From: an uncultured archaeon
Lineage (GTDB): Archaea > Halobacteriota > Methanosarcinia > Methanosarcinales > Methanoperedenaceae
DNA length: 38,535 nucleotides
Assembly: GCA_902386255.1 (NCBI GenBank)
Contig: CABMII010000062.1
Span: 1 to 38,535, forward strand
Direction of reading: 5' to 3'
The notes under the pieces are model-generated. The model made no database searches. It was not told the DNA's origin and saw nothing but the letters and a program-made list of their open reading frames with translations. This document shows positions 7,601-17,242 of the stretch, one piece after another (within the stretch, counting starts at the first letter, position 1; the number at the start of each line of letters is the position of its first letter). Made by a program: the position numbers and the translations under genes.

Positions 7601-10600
7601 TTATTCATCAGCCACCGTCTCTCGCCTCAGCGTGAATAACTCCTTTAACTGCGCAGTCGTCATCTCGGTCAGCCATCCTTCCCCAGTTCCGATGATATTT
7701 TCGGCAAGCTCTTTCTTTACCTCTATCATCTCATCTATCCTTTCTTCAAGCGTCCCGTCGCAAATGAACTTGTGCACCTGCACGTTCTTTGTCTGCCCTA
7801 TGCGAAAAGCCCGGTCTGTAGCCTGGTTCTCAACAGCGGGATTCCACCATCTGTCAAAATGGAACACATGGTTTGCACGTGTGAGATTTAGACCCACGCC
7901 ACCCGCCTTGAGGGAAAGGATGAATATCCTGGGACCATTCTTTTCCGAGAATCGCATGACCATCTGATCTCTTTGCTTCTGGGACACCCCTCCGTGTAAA
8001 AAGAGCACTTCCTGCCCCAAAACCTTCTGGAAATGAGCTTTGAGCATACCCCCCATCTCGGCAAACTGCGTAAAGATAAGAACAGAATCATCCTCGGCAA
8101 GTACTTCTTCAAGCATCTCCGTTATGCGGTTCAACTTACCTGAGCGTTCGGGTAGAGAGGAACCATCGCCAAGGAATTGCGCCGGATGATTGCACACCTG
8201 CTTGAGCCTCATAAGGGCAGAAAGCACCGCGCCTTTTCGTTCTATTCCCTCGGATTCTTCAATTTTTCTTAGCATATCCTTGACAACCGCTTCGTATAGC
8301 GTTGCCTGCTCCTTTGTGAGGTTGTAGTGTTCCTTCATCTCGATCTTATCAGGCAGGTCTTTTATGATGGAAGAATCTGTCTTCAGGCGGCGAAGAACAA
8401 AGGGTGTAACGATGCTGCGCAGGCGCATACCTGCTTCTTTATCATTATAACGCTCAATTGGTAGCGCAAATGTCCTCCTGAATCCTGCGGCAGAGCCAAG
8501 ATAACCCGGATTCAGGAACTCCATGATAGACCACAATTCGCTCAGGCGGTTCTCAACAGGCGTTCCTGTAAGAGCGATGCGGTATCCGGCTTTTATCCTT
8601 CTTACTGCCTGGGATTGTTTGGTTGACGAATTTTTGATGCTTTGCGCTTCATCAAGAACCACGCCATTCCATTCCACATTCGCCAAGACATCTTCATCCC
8701 TGTGAGTAAGCGCATAGGTGCTGATGACGAGATCGTAATTATGAACTTCTTTAAGGAACTCTTTCTTCCTGCGGTTGATGCCGTGATGAAGAAGAACACG
8801 AAGCGAGGGGGCAAACTTCATTGCTTCTCTTTGCCAGTTTCCGACTACCGAGGTCGGACATATAAGCAGGACAGGCAGGTCATTACCTTCTTCTTTATCT
8901 TTTAATAACAGAGCAAGCAGCTGTATGGTCTTTCCAAGCCCCATATCATCGGCAAGACATGCACCAAGCCCGTACTGCCGCAAAAATGCAAGCCATGAGA
9001 AACCTTTCACCTGATACGGGCGAAGTCCCCCCACAAAGCTGTCAGGCTGCTGAATTTGTTTTATTCCTTTGCGTCCCGATAATTGCTCGAACAGGGAAGA
9101 CAGACTTCCTTTTGCCTCAAACCCAACGATCGAAAGACCTGTTTCTGACTTGCCCTGACCAATACTGAGCTTCATGGCTTCACTCAGCTTCATTTCGCCG
9201 GAATTTTTTGACCTGAAGAATTTTATCGCTGCATCAATTTCATCTTTTTTCAGTTCCACCCACTGTCCTCTTATACGAACAAGAGGCTCTTTGAGGCTTG
9301 AAAGACGCTCAAATTCCTCTTCACTTATTGCCTCACCTCCAAGTGCAAGCTGCCAGTTGTAACTTATTATTGAATCAAAAGTAAATATCCCCTTTCCGGT
9401 CTTTGGCTCACGCTTTGGTTTTACGTTCAATTTAATACCAAGCTGCGTTTTTGCCGCGCCTTTGTTCCACCAGGGGGGAATGAGCACGCCAAAGCCGCTT
9501 TCGGAGAGCAGGGACGCCGCCTCTTTTAAGAATATATAAGCCTGCCGGGTTCCAAGTTTTGCATCTTCAGGTCTTGCGGTGTTTAAGCTTTCTTCTATCG
9601 GGGGGAATAAACGCGAGGCTTTTCCGAGATCTGCAAGCAGCTTTTCCTGCGGGTGGTCGAATTTCCGTGTCAGGAATGAAAGAGTGTCCCGTGATTCCCT
9701 CCACACATCCCCTGCCGGAACAAGAAGGCTCGGATCATCCGATGCCTGGAGGAAATAGCGAAGGTTCCAGCTATCATCCGCCTCCGCTGCAGGCGGTTCG
9801 AGGCGAAAACATGTGCGAAATCCTGATCTCTCTATTTCGTGTATCGGTTCGCTCCATGATTTTAGTTCTTCCGGGAGATTTTTTAGCCAATGGGCCTTGG
9901 TTCTTATCGGTTCGCCTGTTGCAAGGGAATCTAACCATGCCGATGAGAGACCTGACGTCTTTGTTTTTATTTCAGAGATAGGTATCCATCTTCTGATGCA
10001 CCCATCCACAGCCGTATTCAGGAAATCAGATAATAACGCTTCGGGATAGTTTGAAAGCCCATTCTGGAGGATGGATCTGCAAATTGGCGGCATCCTTCCG
10101 GCAAGCATTGACATACGCGTCAAGTCGTCCTGGTCATTGAGCGCATACTGCCATCGGGCAAAGCTCTGGTCATTATTCTCTGAGACAACGAGTCCGGGAA
10201 CAAAATGTTGTTTTGATAGAAGTTCCATAGCGAACTTTGAGACTTTGCTCCAGAACCGAAAATCCGTGCCTATGGCAAAACCGTCAATTCCTGTCCAGAA
10301 ACCGGACAACATTGTGAGGAGCGACACGGCATCTTCCGGCGGAATGCTTAAACCGTCAATTTTCCATGCCGCCAGCCCGACTTTCTCGGTTCCGTTTTCG
10401 CTGTCATCTTCCCTTATCAGGTCAGGGGAAGCCTGCGGGGAATTTGAAATAGAGGGGAGCGTGATAAATACGCTATCATGGCGCGCCTTTTTAATGCCGC
10501 TGTTTGCAAAATCAAGCGCTGTAATAATTTTAAGAATATCACCCTGCGAAGCTTGGAATGGATGCGAACGCGGTACCCCTGCCCTGGGACGACCTCTACG

Positions 10601-10699
10601 TTTTACCTTGGGTGATGCTGAAGACTCACCCCATAAGAAGAAGTCTCCTCGCTCCTGTATCGCAGCAGCAGGTTTCCATGTTCCATGCAAGACTATCAT
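7601..10699 (-). CDS. SNF2-family DNA-dependent ATPase/helicase
   Basis: A large SWI2/SNF2-type DNA translocase. The C-terminal 450 residues hold the two RecA-like lobes: Walker A DDMGLGKTIQ near residue 588, motif II DEAQ (VVLDEAQSIKN), motif III LTGTPVENR, and motifs V-VI in GGVGLNLTRANHV ... DRAFRIGQTKNVQV. The preceding region (about 400-550, with NWQLALGGEAISEEEF and VRIRGQWVEL) is the SNF2-associated domain common in bacterial and archaeal members. The first 400 residues are poorly conserved. A TTG three codons earlier (10708) is possible; the ATG at 10699 is chosen as the more usual start, and neither has a strong ribosome site. It is coupled to the SWIM gene downstream. Length is about 1032 residues. 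Confidence 0.95.
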   Translation of the reverse strand: MIVLHGTWKPAAAIQERGDFFLWGESSASPKVKRRGRPRAGVPRSHPFQASQGDILKIITALDFANSGIKKARHDSVFITLPSISNSPQASPDLIREDDSENGTEKVGLAAWKIDGLSIPPEDAVSLLTMLSGFWTGIDGFAIGTDFRFWSKVSKFAMELLSKQHFVPGLVVSENNDQSFARWQYALNDQDDLTRMSMLAGRMPPICRSILQNGLSNYPEALLSDFLNTAVDGCIRRWIPISEIKTKTSGLSSAWLDSLATGEPIRTKAHWLKNLPEELKSWSEPIHEIERSGFRTCFRLEPPAAEADDSWNLRYFLQASDDPSLLVPAGDVWRESRDTLSFLTRKFDHPQEKLLADLGKASRLFPPIEESLNTARPEDAKLGTRQAYIFLKEAASLLSESGFGVLIPPWWNKGAAKTQLGIKLNVKPKREPKTGKGIFTFDSIISYNWQLALGGEAISEEEFERLSSLKEPLVRIRGQWVELKKDEIDAAIKFFRSKNSGEMKLSEAMKLSIGQGKSETGLSIVGFEAKGSLSSLFEQLSGRKGIKQIQQPDSFVGGLRPYQVKGFSWLAFLRQYGLGACLADDMGLGKTIQLLALLLKDKEEGNDLPVLLICPTSVVGNWQREAMKFAPSLRVLLHHGINRRKKEFLKEVHNYDLVISTYALTHRDEDVLANVEWNGVVLDEAQSIKNSSTKQSQAVRRIKAGYRIALTGTPVENRLSELWSIMEFLNPGYLGSAAGFRRTFALPIERYNDKEAGMRLRSIVTPFVLRRLKTDSSIIKDLPDKIEMKEHYNLTKEQATLYEAVVKDMLRKIEESEGIERKGAVLSALMRLKQVCNHPAQFLGDGSSLPERSGKLNRITEMLEEVLAEDDSVLIFTQFAEMGGMLKAHFQKVLGQEVLFLHGGVSQKQRDQMVMRFSEKNGPRIFILSLKAGGVGLNLTRANHVFHFDRWWNPAVENQATDRAFRIGQTKNVQVHKFICDGTLEERIDEMIEVKKELAENIIGTGEGWLTEMTTAQLKELFTLRRETVADE

Positions 10700-10857
10700 T
10701 GAAAACAAATCTTCTCTTTGGTTTATTGTAATAAATGTTTGTTTTTGTTTTCATTGTTCTGACATACCATGCTTCACCGGGATTCACCGCAAGCTCGATA
10801 AAAAAAGGATGCCATTTAAAGCAAAAGATTTGATGTTGTAATCCTATTTAACAGCCA

Positions 10858-11295
10858 ATGAAAGGAATATACGTTCTAATCCTCAGGATGAAAGAGAGCA
10901 GGGACATCCGCATAGGAAAACTCGGAAGGCTTCATTTCAGGAGAGGCTATTATTCTTACGTCGGCTCAGCCCAGGGCAGCGGAGGGGTCAAACGCGTAAC
11001 AAGACATTTCAGCGTAGCTCACGGCAGAAACACCACGAGAAAATGGCATATCGACTATCTCCTGCCGCACTCTGATGTAATTTGCGCGGTTTTTTCACCA
11101 ACTGATGATGCCATGGAGTGCGTTGTGGCAAAAATCCTCGGTGAATATTCAGAAGCCTTGCCCGGTTTTGGGTGCAGCGACTGTACCTGCGAATCGCATC
11201 TTTTCTTTACAGGTGGAAATATAATGGGCGATGCTTCTGACATCTGCGAAGGGGTTTCTGGAAACGAAAGTATCATTATTTACCCGAACATGTAG
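10858..11295 (+). CDS. DUF123 (GIY-YIG-like) family protein
   Basis: A 145-residue protein matching the DUF123 family, which is related to the GIY-YIG nuclease fold: GIYVLILRM at the N-terminus, RRGYYSYVGSAQGSGGVKRV, and the HWHID-like segment KWHIDYLL. Cysteine-rich GCSDCTCESHLFF near residues 109-121 is the usual end of the family core. Family members are stand-alone or fused to endonuclease III, suggesting a link with DNA repair, but activity is unproven. The ATG at 10858 has no Shine-Dalgarno site, so the message may be leaderless. argC follows 7 bases after the stop, so co-transcription is likely. Confidence 0.85.
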   Translation: MKGIYVLILRMKESRDIRIGKLGRLHFRRGYYSYVGSAQGSGGVKRVTRHFSVAHGRNTTRKWHIDYLLPHSDVICAVFSPTDDAMECVVAKILGEYSEALPGFGCSDCTCESHLFFTGGNIMGDASDICEGVSGNESIIIYPNM

Positions 11296-11302
11296 GAACT
11301 AT

Positions 11303-12313
11303 ATGGACATCGGAATCATCGGAGGTTCAGGATATACAGGCGGAGAACTGCTGCGTTTGCTTTCACAGCACCCCGAGGCGAACGTCAGGGCAGTTACTTC
11401 ACGCAGCTTGAAAGGACAGAAGGTCAGCGATACGCATACGCATCTTCGGAAAATATACGACTTAAATTTCGAAGACCTGACGCCTGAAGAAGTGGCTTCA
11501 CGCTGCGATATAGTTTTCACAGCCGTCCCTCACGGCACTGCCATGCAGGTAGTTCCTGCGCTTCTTGATAACGGCGTAAAAGTCATAGATTTGAGCGCTG
11601 ATTACCGCCTGAGGACAGATATTTTTGAGAAAACATACAAGATGAAACATACCGACCCGCGGGATGCGGTATATGGCATACCTGAACTCCATCCTGAAGT
11701 TGCAGAACAAAAATTCATAGCCAACCCCGGCTGTTACCCTACAGGAGCATCGCTAGCCGCTGCGCCTCTTGCAGCCGCAGGTCTTATCGAGCGCGTTGTT
11801 TTTGATTCAAAAAGCGGTATTTCAGGTGCGGGCGCAGAGCCAACGATTGTATCCCATTATCCTAACATGGCTGAGAATATACAGGCGTACAAACTCACAT
11901 CCCACCGCCATCGCGCGGAAATAGTGCAGGAACTCACCCGTCTTGACAGCGGTTTAAAAAGCATCAGCTTCACCCCGCATGTCATCCCATCCGTACGCGG
12001 CATTCTGACCACCGCGCATATTTTTGTCAGGAAGGAATTAAATGAAGAGGATGTCAGCAAAATCTACAAGGATTTTTACCAGGATAAGCCTTTTATCAGG
12101 CTGATACAGGGGATTCCGATGCTGGGCAGCGTGCGCGGCTCGAATTTCTGCGATATCGGTTTTGAGATTGAAAAAAACAGCGACAGGATAGTTGTCATAT
12201 CCGCAATAGACAATCTTGTAAAAGGGGCGTCAGGACAGGCAATCCAGAACATGAACCTGATGTTCGGGCTGCCGGAGAATACGGGTCTCTGGACACCCGC
12301 CATCGCCCCGTGA
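11303..12313 (+). CDS. argC: N-acetyl-gamma-glutamyl-phosphate reductase
   Basis: Third step of arginine biosynthesis: NADPH-dependent reduction of N-acetylglutamyl-phosphate to the semialdehyde. The NADP-binding GGSGYTGGELLRLL motif sits at the very N-terminus, which fixes the start at the ATG at 11303 (an AGGA ribosome site lies at 11295-11298); a longer frame from 11231 overlaps the previous gene and is rejected. The catalytic cysteine is in NPGCYPTGA, and the conserved His is in SHRHRAEI. The 336-residue length is normal. It leads a tight cluster with a CBS-domain gene and argJ, so the arginine intermediates are made from one transcript. Confidence 0.96.
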   Translation: MDIGIIGGSGYTGGELLRLLSQHPEANVRAVTSRSLKGQKVSDTHTHLRKIYDLNFEDLTPEEVASRCDIVFTAVPHGTAMQVVPALLDNGVKVIDLSADYRLRTDIFEKTYKMKHTDPRDAVYGIPELHPEVAEQKFIANPGCYPTGASLAAAPLAAAGLIERVVFDSKSGISGAGAEPTIVSHYPNMAENIQAYKLTSHRHRAEIVQELTRLDSGLKSISFTPHVIPSVRGILTTAHIFVRKELNEEDVSKIYKDFYQDKPFIRLIQGIPMLGSVRGSNFCDIGFEIEKNSDRIVVISAIDNLVKGASGQAIQNMNLMFGLPENTGLWTPAIAP

Positions 12314-12321
12314 GGTGAAAT

Positions 12322-12795
12322 ATGAAAATAAAAGAAGTGATGAATAAGGACGTAATTGCATGCAAACCTGATGACACATTAAGCAAGGTTTCAAAGCTGT
12401 TTCGGGAAAATCACATCAGCGGCTTGCCTGTTGTTGAAAAAGGAAAAGTCGTGGGACTTGTTTCTGAAACTGATTTGATAAAGTTATTGAAATCGCCTGA
12501 GTTTTCAAATGAATTGTGGCTACCCAGTCCACTTGAAATAATTGAAATTCCCATCAGGAATATCGTCAGGCTTGAAGAGACAAAGAAAGCACTTGAAAAT
12601 CTGAAAGTTCGTCCGGTAAGGGATATTATGACAAAAACCGTACATGCCATTTCCCCTGACGATAGCCTTGAAAAAGCATCAGGCATCATGGTCAAGTATA
12701 AAATCAACAGATTGCCAGTCGTCGAAAATGGCAAACTTGTGGGCATCGTGGCGCGAAGCGATATAATACGGGGTCTTTCGGAAGCCGCAGAATAA
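12322..12795 (+). CDS. Two-CBS-domain protein within the arginine operon
   Basis: A 157-residue protein with two CBS motifs: residues about 1-55 (MNKDVIACKPDDTLSKV ... GLPVVEKGKVVGLVSETD) and about 97-155 (DIMTKTVHAISPDDSLEKA ... RLPVVENGKLVGIVARSD). CBS pairs bind adenosyl compounds such as AMP, ATP or SAM and regulate partner proteins. A GAGGTG ribosome site precedes the ATG by a few bases, 8 bases after argC. argJ starts only 2 bases after its stop. The linker (about 58-95) is helical and variable. No effector domain is fused, so it may sense energy state for the flanking enzymes or simply share their promoter. Confidence 0.92.
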   Translation: MKIKEVMNKDVIACKPDDTLSKVSKLFRENHISGLPVVEKGKVVGLVSETDLIKLLKSPEFSNELWLPSPLEIIEIPIRNIVRLEETKKALENLKVRPVRDIMTKTVHAISPDDSLEKASGIMVKYKINRLPVVENGKLVGIVARSDIIRGLSEAAE

Positions 12796-12797
12796 TT

Positions 12798-13973
12798 ATG
12801 AAAATCATCAAGGGCGGCATCTGTACAGTCAGAGGTGTCAGGGCGAACGGGATTAAGGAAGGGAAGAACGGACTTGCAGTAATCGTAACAGATTCAAAAA
12901 GACTTTCCTCAGCCGGCGTATTTACGCGGAATAAGGTCATAGCGGCTCCGCTTATTGTCACGAAAGAAGTGCTCACAAAAAGAGATTTAAAAGCGGTAAT
13001 CGCCAATAGCGGATGCGCAAACGCTTTCACGGGTCAACGCGGGCTTGATGATGCCCGCTGGATGGCGCAGGTTCTGGCAAAAAAATTGAAGTGCAAGCCA
13101 GATGAAATCGGTGTAGCTTCTACGGGCGTTATCGGGCGAAATCTTGATAAAACATGGATTGGAGAGCATCTTGACGGGGTTTATAACACTCTTGCAGCAT
13201 CAGAGGATGCAGGGAAATCCGCCGCCAGGGCTATAATGACTACGGATACATCCATGAAAGAAATTGCTGTCGAGCTTGATAACGGGGTTCGTGTTGGCGG
13301 GATGGCTAAAGGCTCGGGGATGATTGAACCGAATATGGGCACAATGCTTGCGTTTTTATATACGGATGCGGCTTTATCAAAGGAAGCTCTCGATGTCTGC
13401 TTAAGAAAAGCTGTCGATAAGAGTTTTAACATGGTAGTGGTGGACGGCGATACAAGTACCAACGATATGGCGCTTATTACAGCTACGGGCTATCTGGAAT
13501 GCGATGAAGAAATGTTTCAGCGGGGGCTTGATTTTGTGTGCCAGAGCCTTGCTAAAATGATAGCAAAGGACGGCGAAGGCGCGACAAGATTGATCGAGGC
13601 AAGAGTCACAGGCGCGCAAAGCGAGGATGACGCGCGGAAAGCTGCCAAAGCTATTGTGCGCTCGCCGCTTGTAAAGACTGCAATATTCGGGAAAGACCCG
13701 AACTGGGGAAGGGTCGTGGCTGCAGTGGGGTATTCCGGCGCCGAGATTGACCAGGATAAGATTTCGCTCAAGTTCTCGGATAATAAAAATGAGGTCATGC
13801 TTGTCGATGAGGGAAAGATTGTGGAGGGAAAACTTGAGGCGCTAAAGAGCATTATGGAGAGCAAGGAGATTTTTATCGAGGCGGCGCTAGGTCTTGGGGA
13901 CTTCGAAGCGACTGCGTGGGGATGCGATTTGACTTATGATTATGTGAAGATTAATGCGATGTATACGACTTAA
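12798..13973 (+). CDS. argJ: Glutamate N-acetyltransferase (ornithine acetyltransferase)
   Basis: Transfers the acetyl group from N-acetylornithine to glutamate, closing the arginine cycle. ArgJ self-cleaves before a catalytic threonine. Here the KGSGMIEPNM-GT-MLAF motif puts this nucleophile at Thr182, preceded by Gly181 where Ala is more usual. The oxyanion-hole motif STGVIGR is at about 108-114 and the C-terminal DPNWGRV motif is present. The 391-residue length is typical. It is the last gene of the DUF123-argC-CBS-argJ run. Whether it is mono- or bifunctional (also using acetyl-CoA) cannot be told from the sequence. Confidence 0.96.
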   Translation: MKIIKGGICTVRGVRANGIKEGKNGLAVIVTDSKRLSSAGVFTRNKVIAAPLIVTKEVLTKRDLKAVIANSGCANAFTGQRGLDDARWMAQVLAKKLKCKPDEIGVASTGVIGRNLDKTWIGEHLDGVYNTLAASEDAGKSAARAIMTTDTSMKEIAVELDNGVRVGGMAKGSGMIEPNMGTMLAFLYTDAALSKEALDVCLRKAVDKSFNMVVVDGDTSTNDMALITATGYLECDEEMFQRGLDFVCQSLAKMIAKDGEGATRLIEARVTGAQSEDDARKAAKAIVRSPLVKTAIFGKDPNWGRVVAAVGYSGAEIDQDKISLKFSDNKNEVMLVDEGKIVEGKLEALKSIMESKEIFIEAALGLGDFEATAWGCDLTYDYVKINAMYTT

Positions 13974-14032
13974 CATCGCAGCATTTATGTTTCTTGAAAA
14001 TAAGGATTAAATGAGCAGGGAATTGATATCTT

Positions 14033-15205
14033 ATGAACAAAACCGGATTTTCCACACGCGCAATCCATTCAGGTGAGAGGGAAGAAGAAACCGGGGCGGT
14101 CGTAACCCCGATTTACCAGACAGCGCCGTTTAAGTTCAAGAGCGCAGCCCATGCAGCAAGCGTGATGGCCGGTGAGGAAAAAGGGTACGTGTATTCCCGC
14201 GGCTTGAACCCCACGACAGAAGTGCTTGAAGAAAAAATGGCAGACCTTGAGGGCGGCGAAGCAGCGCTCGCACAGGCTACTGGAATGGCTGCCATAAGCG
14301 CTGCGGTTTTCACTTCTATCAAAGCTGGCGACCATGTGATTGCAGATGAGGTTATTTATGGGAGCACATACGACCTGTTCGTTGACATGGCGAAATTCGG
14401 CGTGGAGGTGAGTTTCATAGATACATCCGATTCCGGGAATGTCGAGGATGCCTTCAGGCCGAACACGAAACTTGTATTTTTCGAGACGCCTGCCAATCCT
14501 ACCATGAAACTCACGGACATAAAAGCAGTATCAGAAATAGCCCATGAAAGGGGTGCGGAAGTGATGGTCGATAATACTTATATGACGCCTTATTACCAGC
14601 AGCCGCTCGCATGCGGCGCTGACGTGGTGGTTCACAGCGCGACAAAATACTTAAACGGTCACGGGGATACGCTCGGCGGCGTCATTGTGGGCACTTCGGA
14701 TTTCATAAAACGGGCAAGGCACACCGCAAAGAACATCGGCGGCGCAATGAGCCCTTTTTCGGCATGGTTAATCATACGCGGGATGAAAACGCTTCCGGTG
14801 CGTATGGACAGGCACACTGAGAATGCAATGGCAGTGGCAAGATTCCTGCAAAGTCATGATAAAATCGAAAAGGTAATTTATCCCGGTCTTCCGGAGTTCC
14901 CACAATACGACCTTGCAAAAAAACAGATGTCAGGATTTGGAGGTATGATTGCGTTCCTGCTAAAAGATGCAAAAGACGTTCCGTTATTCCTTGATTCCCT
15001 CAAAATGTGCACCCTTGCGGTGAGCCTTGGCGAGACTGGGACGCTTATCCAGCATCCTGCCACCATGACCCATGCTGTTGTTCCGCGGGACGACAGGATA
15101 AGATACGGGATTGCTGATGAGCTTGTGCGGCTGTCTGTGGGGCTTGAGGATGTGGAGGATATAATTGCGGATTTGGGGCAGGCGCTGGATAGGGTTAATT
15201 ATTGA
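14033..15205 (+). CDS. PLP-dependent trans-sulfuration enzyme (cystathionine synthase/lyase family)
   Basis: A 390-residue Cys/Met-metabolism PLP enzyme. The PLP lysine is K205 in HSATKYLNGHGD. The phosphate-binding YSRGLNPT segment is at 54-61 and the aromatic stacking residue is in the GSTYDLF loop (110-116). Methionine gamma-lyase usually has Cys in that loop; here it is Ser/Thr, favouring cystathionine gamma-synthase, gamma-lyase or O-acylhomoserine sulfhydrylase. The exact reaction cannot be fixed from the sequence. It would form or break the C-S bond in homocysteine/cysteine metabolism in the cytoplasm. It lies 59 bases after argJ and may have its own promoter. The C-terminus is complete. 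Confidence 0.9.
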   Translation: MNKTGFSTRAIHSGEREEETGAVVTPIYQTAPFKFKSAAHAASVMAGEEKGYVYSRGLNPTTEVLEEKMADLEGGEAALAQATGMAAISAAVFTSIKAGDHVIADEVIYGSTYDLFVDMAKFGVEVSFIDTSDSGNVEDAFRPNTKLVFFETPANPTMKLTDIKAVSEIAHERGAEVMVDNTYMTPYYQQPLACGADVVVHSATKYLNGHGDTLGGVIVGTSDFIKRARHTAKNIGGAMSPFSAWLIIRGMKTLPVRMDRHTENAMAVARFLQSHDKIEKVIYPGLPEFPQYDLAKKQMSGFGGMIAFLLKDAKDVPLFLDSLKMCTLAVSLGETGTLIQHPATMTHAVVPRDDRIRYGIADELVRLSVGLEDVEDIIADLGQALDRVNY

Positions 15206-15512
15206 ATAAGGCTGCCACTTCAACTACTTTAGGTTTGGTTATATACGATTTAACCTAATCTTCAGCCAGAGATATCATTTCCCGAAATAATCTCCTCTTT
15301 CATAACTTATTTTACCTTTGCACAGTTTCATAAAATTCACCAACCAAAGATCTTAAAAGCAAAACCGAACCAGACCTCTGGAGGCATCTTCCTCATAAAA
15401 GCCTCATTAGGAGTTTCAGCCCGGTCTCAAATTCAACGCTTGTGAGGCAGGTTATTATACCAGGTAAATCATCTTATCCAGACTTTCAAATCTTGCCCTG
15501 TGGCCCCGGGCA
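15206..15512. other. Intergenic region with an inverted repeat
   Basis: About 300 bases with no gene seen. TTAGGTT (15229-15235) and AACCTAA (15252-15258) form an inverted repeat around TTATATAC, a possible TATA box with an operator around it. No other structure is evident. Confidence 0.35.
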
Positions 15513-15707
15513 ATGGATGAGCGGCTCCGGGATTTTTATGAGTACACGGCTTTGTGCAGGAAATATGACATGCTGGGTTTAAATGACCTGAAGCTTAATG
15601 CGCAATATTTCACAAAGGGCATGGATAACATAAAATCGGTGCGTGTTGAGATTAATAAGGCGAATGATATTGATTCTGTGATGGGGATAATTGGGAGATT
15701 GGGATGA
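15513..15707 (+). CDS. Small hypothetical protein
   Basis: A 64-residue frame beginning MDERLRDFYEY and ending in GIIGRLG. It is mostly alpha-helical in character with mixed charge, with no membrane segment, metal motif or recognised family. It is preceded by a GC-rich stretch without a clear ribosome site. It lies between the trans-sulfuration enzyme and the AT-rich RloA/RloB island and may be the remnant of a larger gene. I give it only moderate support. Confidence 0.4.
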   Translation: MDERLRDFYEYTALCRKYDMLGLNDLKLNAQYFTKGMDNIKSVRVEINKANDIDSVMGIIGRLG

Positions 15708-15832
15708 ATCGGATTAAGATTAGGGTCTCATATAGGCGTAAGACTTAAATATTTTGCAGTTTAATTGATAAAAAATGTGAATTTATCCCAAAAAACACGT
15801 TTTGATTGTTATAATTGGGAAGTTGAACCATA

Positions 15833-17242
15833 ATGTTAATTGAATTTAGTGTTGAAAATTTTCGTTCTATAAAGGAGAGGGTAACTTTAAGTATGGTATC
15901 TTCTTCTGATAAGTCATTAGATAATAATTTAATTAGAACCGATTCATTAGAAAAAGAAAGTTTATTGCGAAGTGCATTAATCTATGGAGCAAACGCCTCT
16001 GGAAAGAGCAACGTCATTTTAGCGTTCAAATTTTTGAAAGGGTTAGTGAGGAATTCTCATAAGAATCAAAAAGATATTAAAATAAGAGTATCTCCATTCA
16101 AACTGGATGCAGATTATCCTTCTAAGCCAAGTAAATTTGAGGTTATTTTCATTAAAAACAATACTAAATATGTATATGGAGTATCGGTTACTACTGAAAA
16201 AGTTATAGATGAATATCTATATCATTACCCTAAAGGTCGTAGAGCAATTCTCTTTGTGAGAGAGAATACTACGGACTATAAGTTTATTACGGACATAAAA
16301 GAGCAAAAATTTTTATCAGAAAGAACCTTAGAAAATGTTCTTTATCTGTCAAGTTCAACTCAATTGAATTATACGAAGCTATCTGAGGCTTTTGATTGGT
16401 TTAATGGTGACCTAAAAGTTATAACGCCAGAATCCGAAGTTAATATGATTGCATTTACTATTAATAGGTTTAATAAGGATAATAATTTAAAAGAATACAT
16501 GTTAAAAGCCCTCACAGAAGCTGATTTAGGAATTGATGATTTTTCTGCATCTTTTGAGAAAGTTTCAACCGATGAAGGGACGAAGGCTTCAACAGACGAA
16601 GGGTCGATGGACATTAGTAAAATTCTTGGTGCTTTGGAGAAAATGAGCTTAGCTGATAATCGTGGTAGTGTTCTTATATCCGATAGAAAAGGTAACCTTA
16701 GGAAAATTGATGTTAGAACAATTCACACATCTCTTAAAGGTACAAGTAATGAATTAAAAGTTCCATTTAAATTCGAAGAAGAATCAGATGGAACGAAAAA
16801 AATATTTTCCCTTATTGGTCCTTGGATTGATGCATTAAGCAACGGGCGTATACTAATAGTTGATGAATTAGATACTAAATTACATCATCGACTAAACCTT
16901 TTTTTAATTAAATTATTCCATGACCCAACTCAAAATACAAAGAATGCACAATTAATCTTTACAACACACAATACTAATTTACTGGATTTGGATTTATTCA
17001 GAAGAGACCAAGTGTGGTTTACTGAAAAAAATCCAAATACAGGAAGTACGGACCTGTACTCTCTCTTAGAATTTAAACCTCGTAAAGATCAGAATATTCA
17101 AAAAGGATATATTGCAGGAAGATATGGAGCCATACCCTTTATAAGTGATGAAAGAATATTCGTAGAACCAAAGGATAAATTAAAATGGGCGGATATGGAC
17201 GAAGGAAAAAAGGAAGAAGAGAAACCAAAAGAGTTTTCGTGA
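15833..17242 (+). CDS. rloA: RloA/AbiLi-like AAA ATPase of a defence pair
   Basis: An AAA15/OLD-type ATPase of 469 residues, starting MLIEFSVENFRSIKE, the usual opening of this group. Walker A is GANASGKSN (52-60), an ABC-type signature lies at SDGTKK (318-323), Walker B is ILIVDELD (340-347) and the switch His is in TTHNTNLLD (377-385). The RloB partner overlaps it by 58 bases. RloA-RloB (AbiL) pairs are recognised phage-defence systems; the ATPase is thought to sense infection and control the Toprim-like partner. An internal near-repeat, STDEGTKASTDEGS (245-258), looks like a short in-frame duplication. Composition is much more AT-rich than in the argJ or thermosome genes, suggesting acquisition by transfer. 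Confidence 0.85.
   Translation: MLIEFSVENFRSIKERVTLSMVSSSDKSLDNNLIRTDSLEKESLLRSALIYGANASGKSNVILAFKFLKGLVRNSHKNQKDIKIRVSPFKLDADYPSKPSKFEVIFIKNNTKYVYGVSVTTEKVIDEYLYHYPKGRRAILFVRENTTDYKFITDIKEQKFLSERTLENVLYLSSSTQLNYTKLSEAFDWFNGDLKVITPESEVNMIAFTINRFNKDNNLKEYMLKALTEADLGIDDFSASFEKVSTDEGTKASTDEGSMDISKILGALEKMSLADNRGSVLISDRKGNLRKIDVRTIHTSLKGTSNELKVPFKFEEESDGTKKIFSLIGPWIDALSNGRILIVDELDTKLHHRLNLFLIKLFHDPTQNTKNAQLIFTTHNTNLLDLDLFRRDQVWFTEKNPNTGSTDLYSLLEFKPRKDQNIQKGYIAGRYGAIPFISDERIFVEPKDKLKWADMDEGKKEEEKPKEFS

Noticed and set aside
10071-10841. A 256-codon open frame opposite the SNF2 gene
   Set aside because: It lies wholly antisense to clearly conserved SNF2 sequence and shows no family features.
11231-11302. 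A longer N-terminus for argC
   Set aside because: It would overlap the DUF123 gene, while the NADP motif begins right after the ATG at 11303, which has its own AGGA site.
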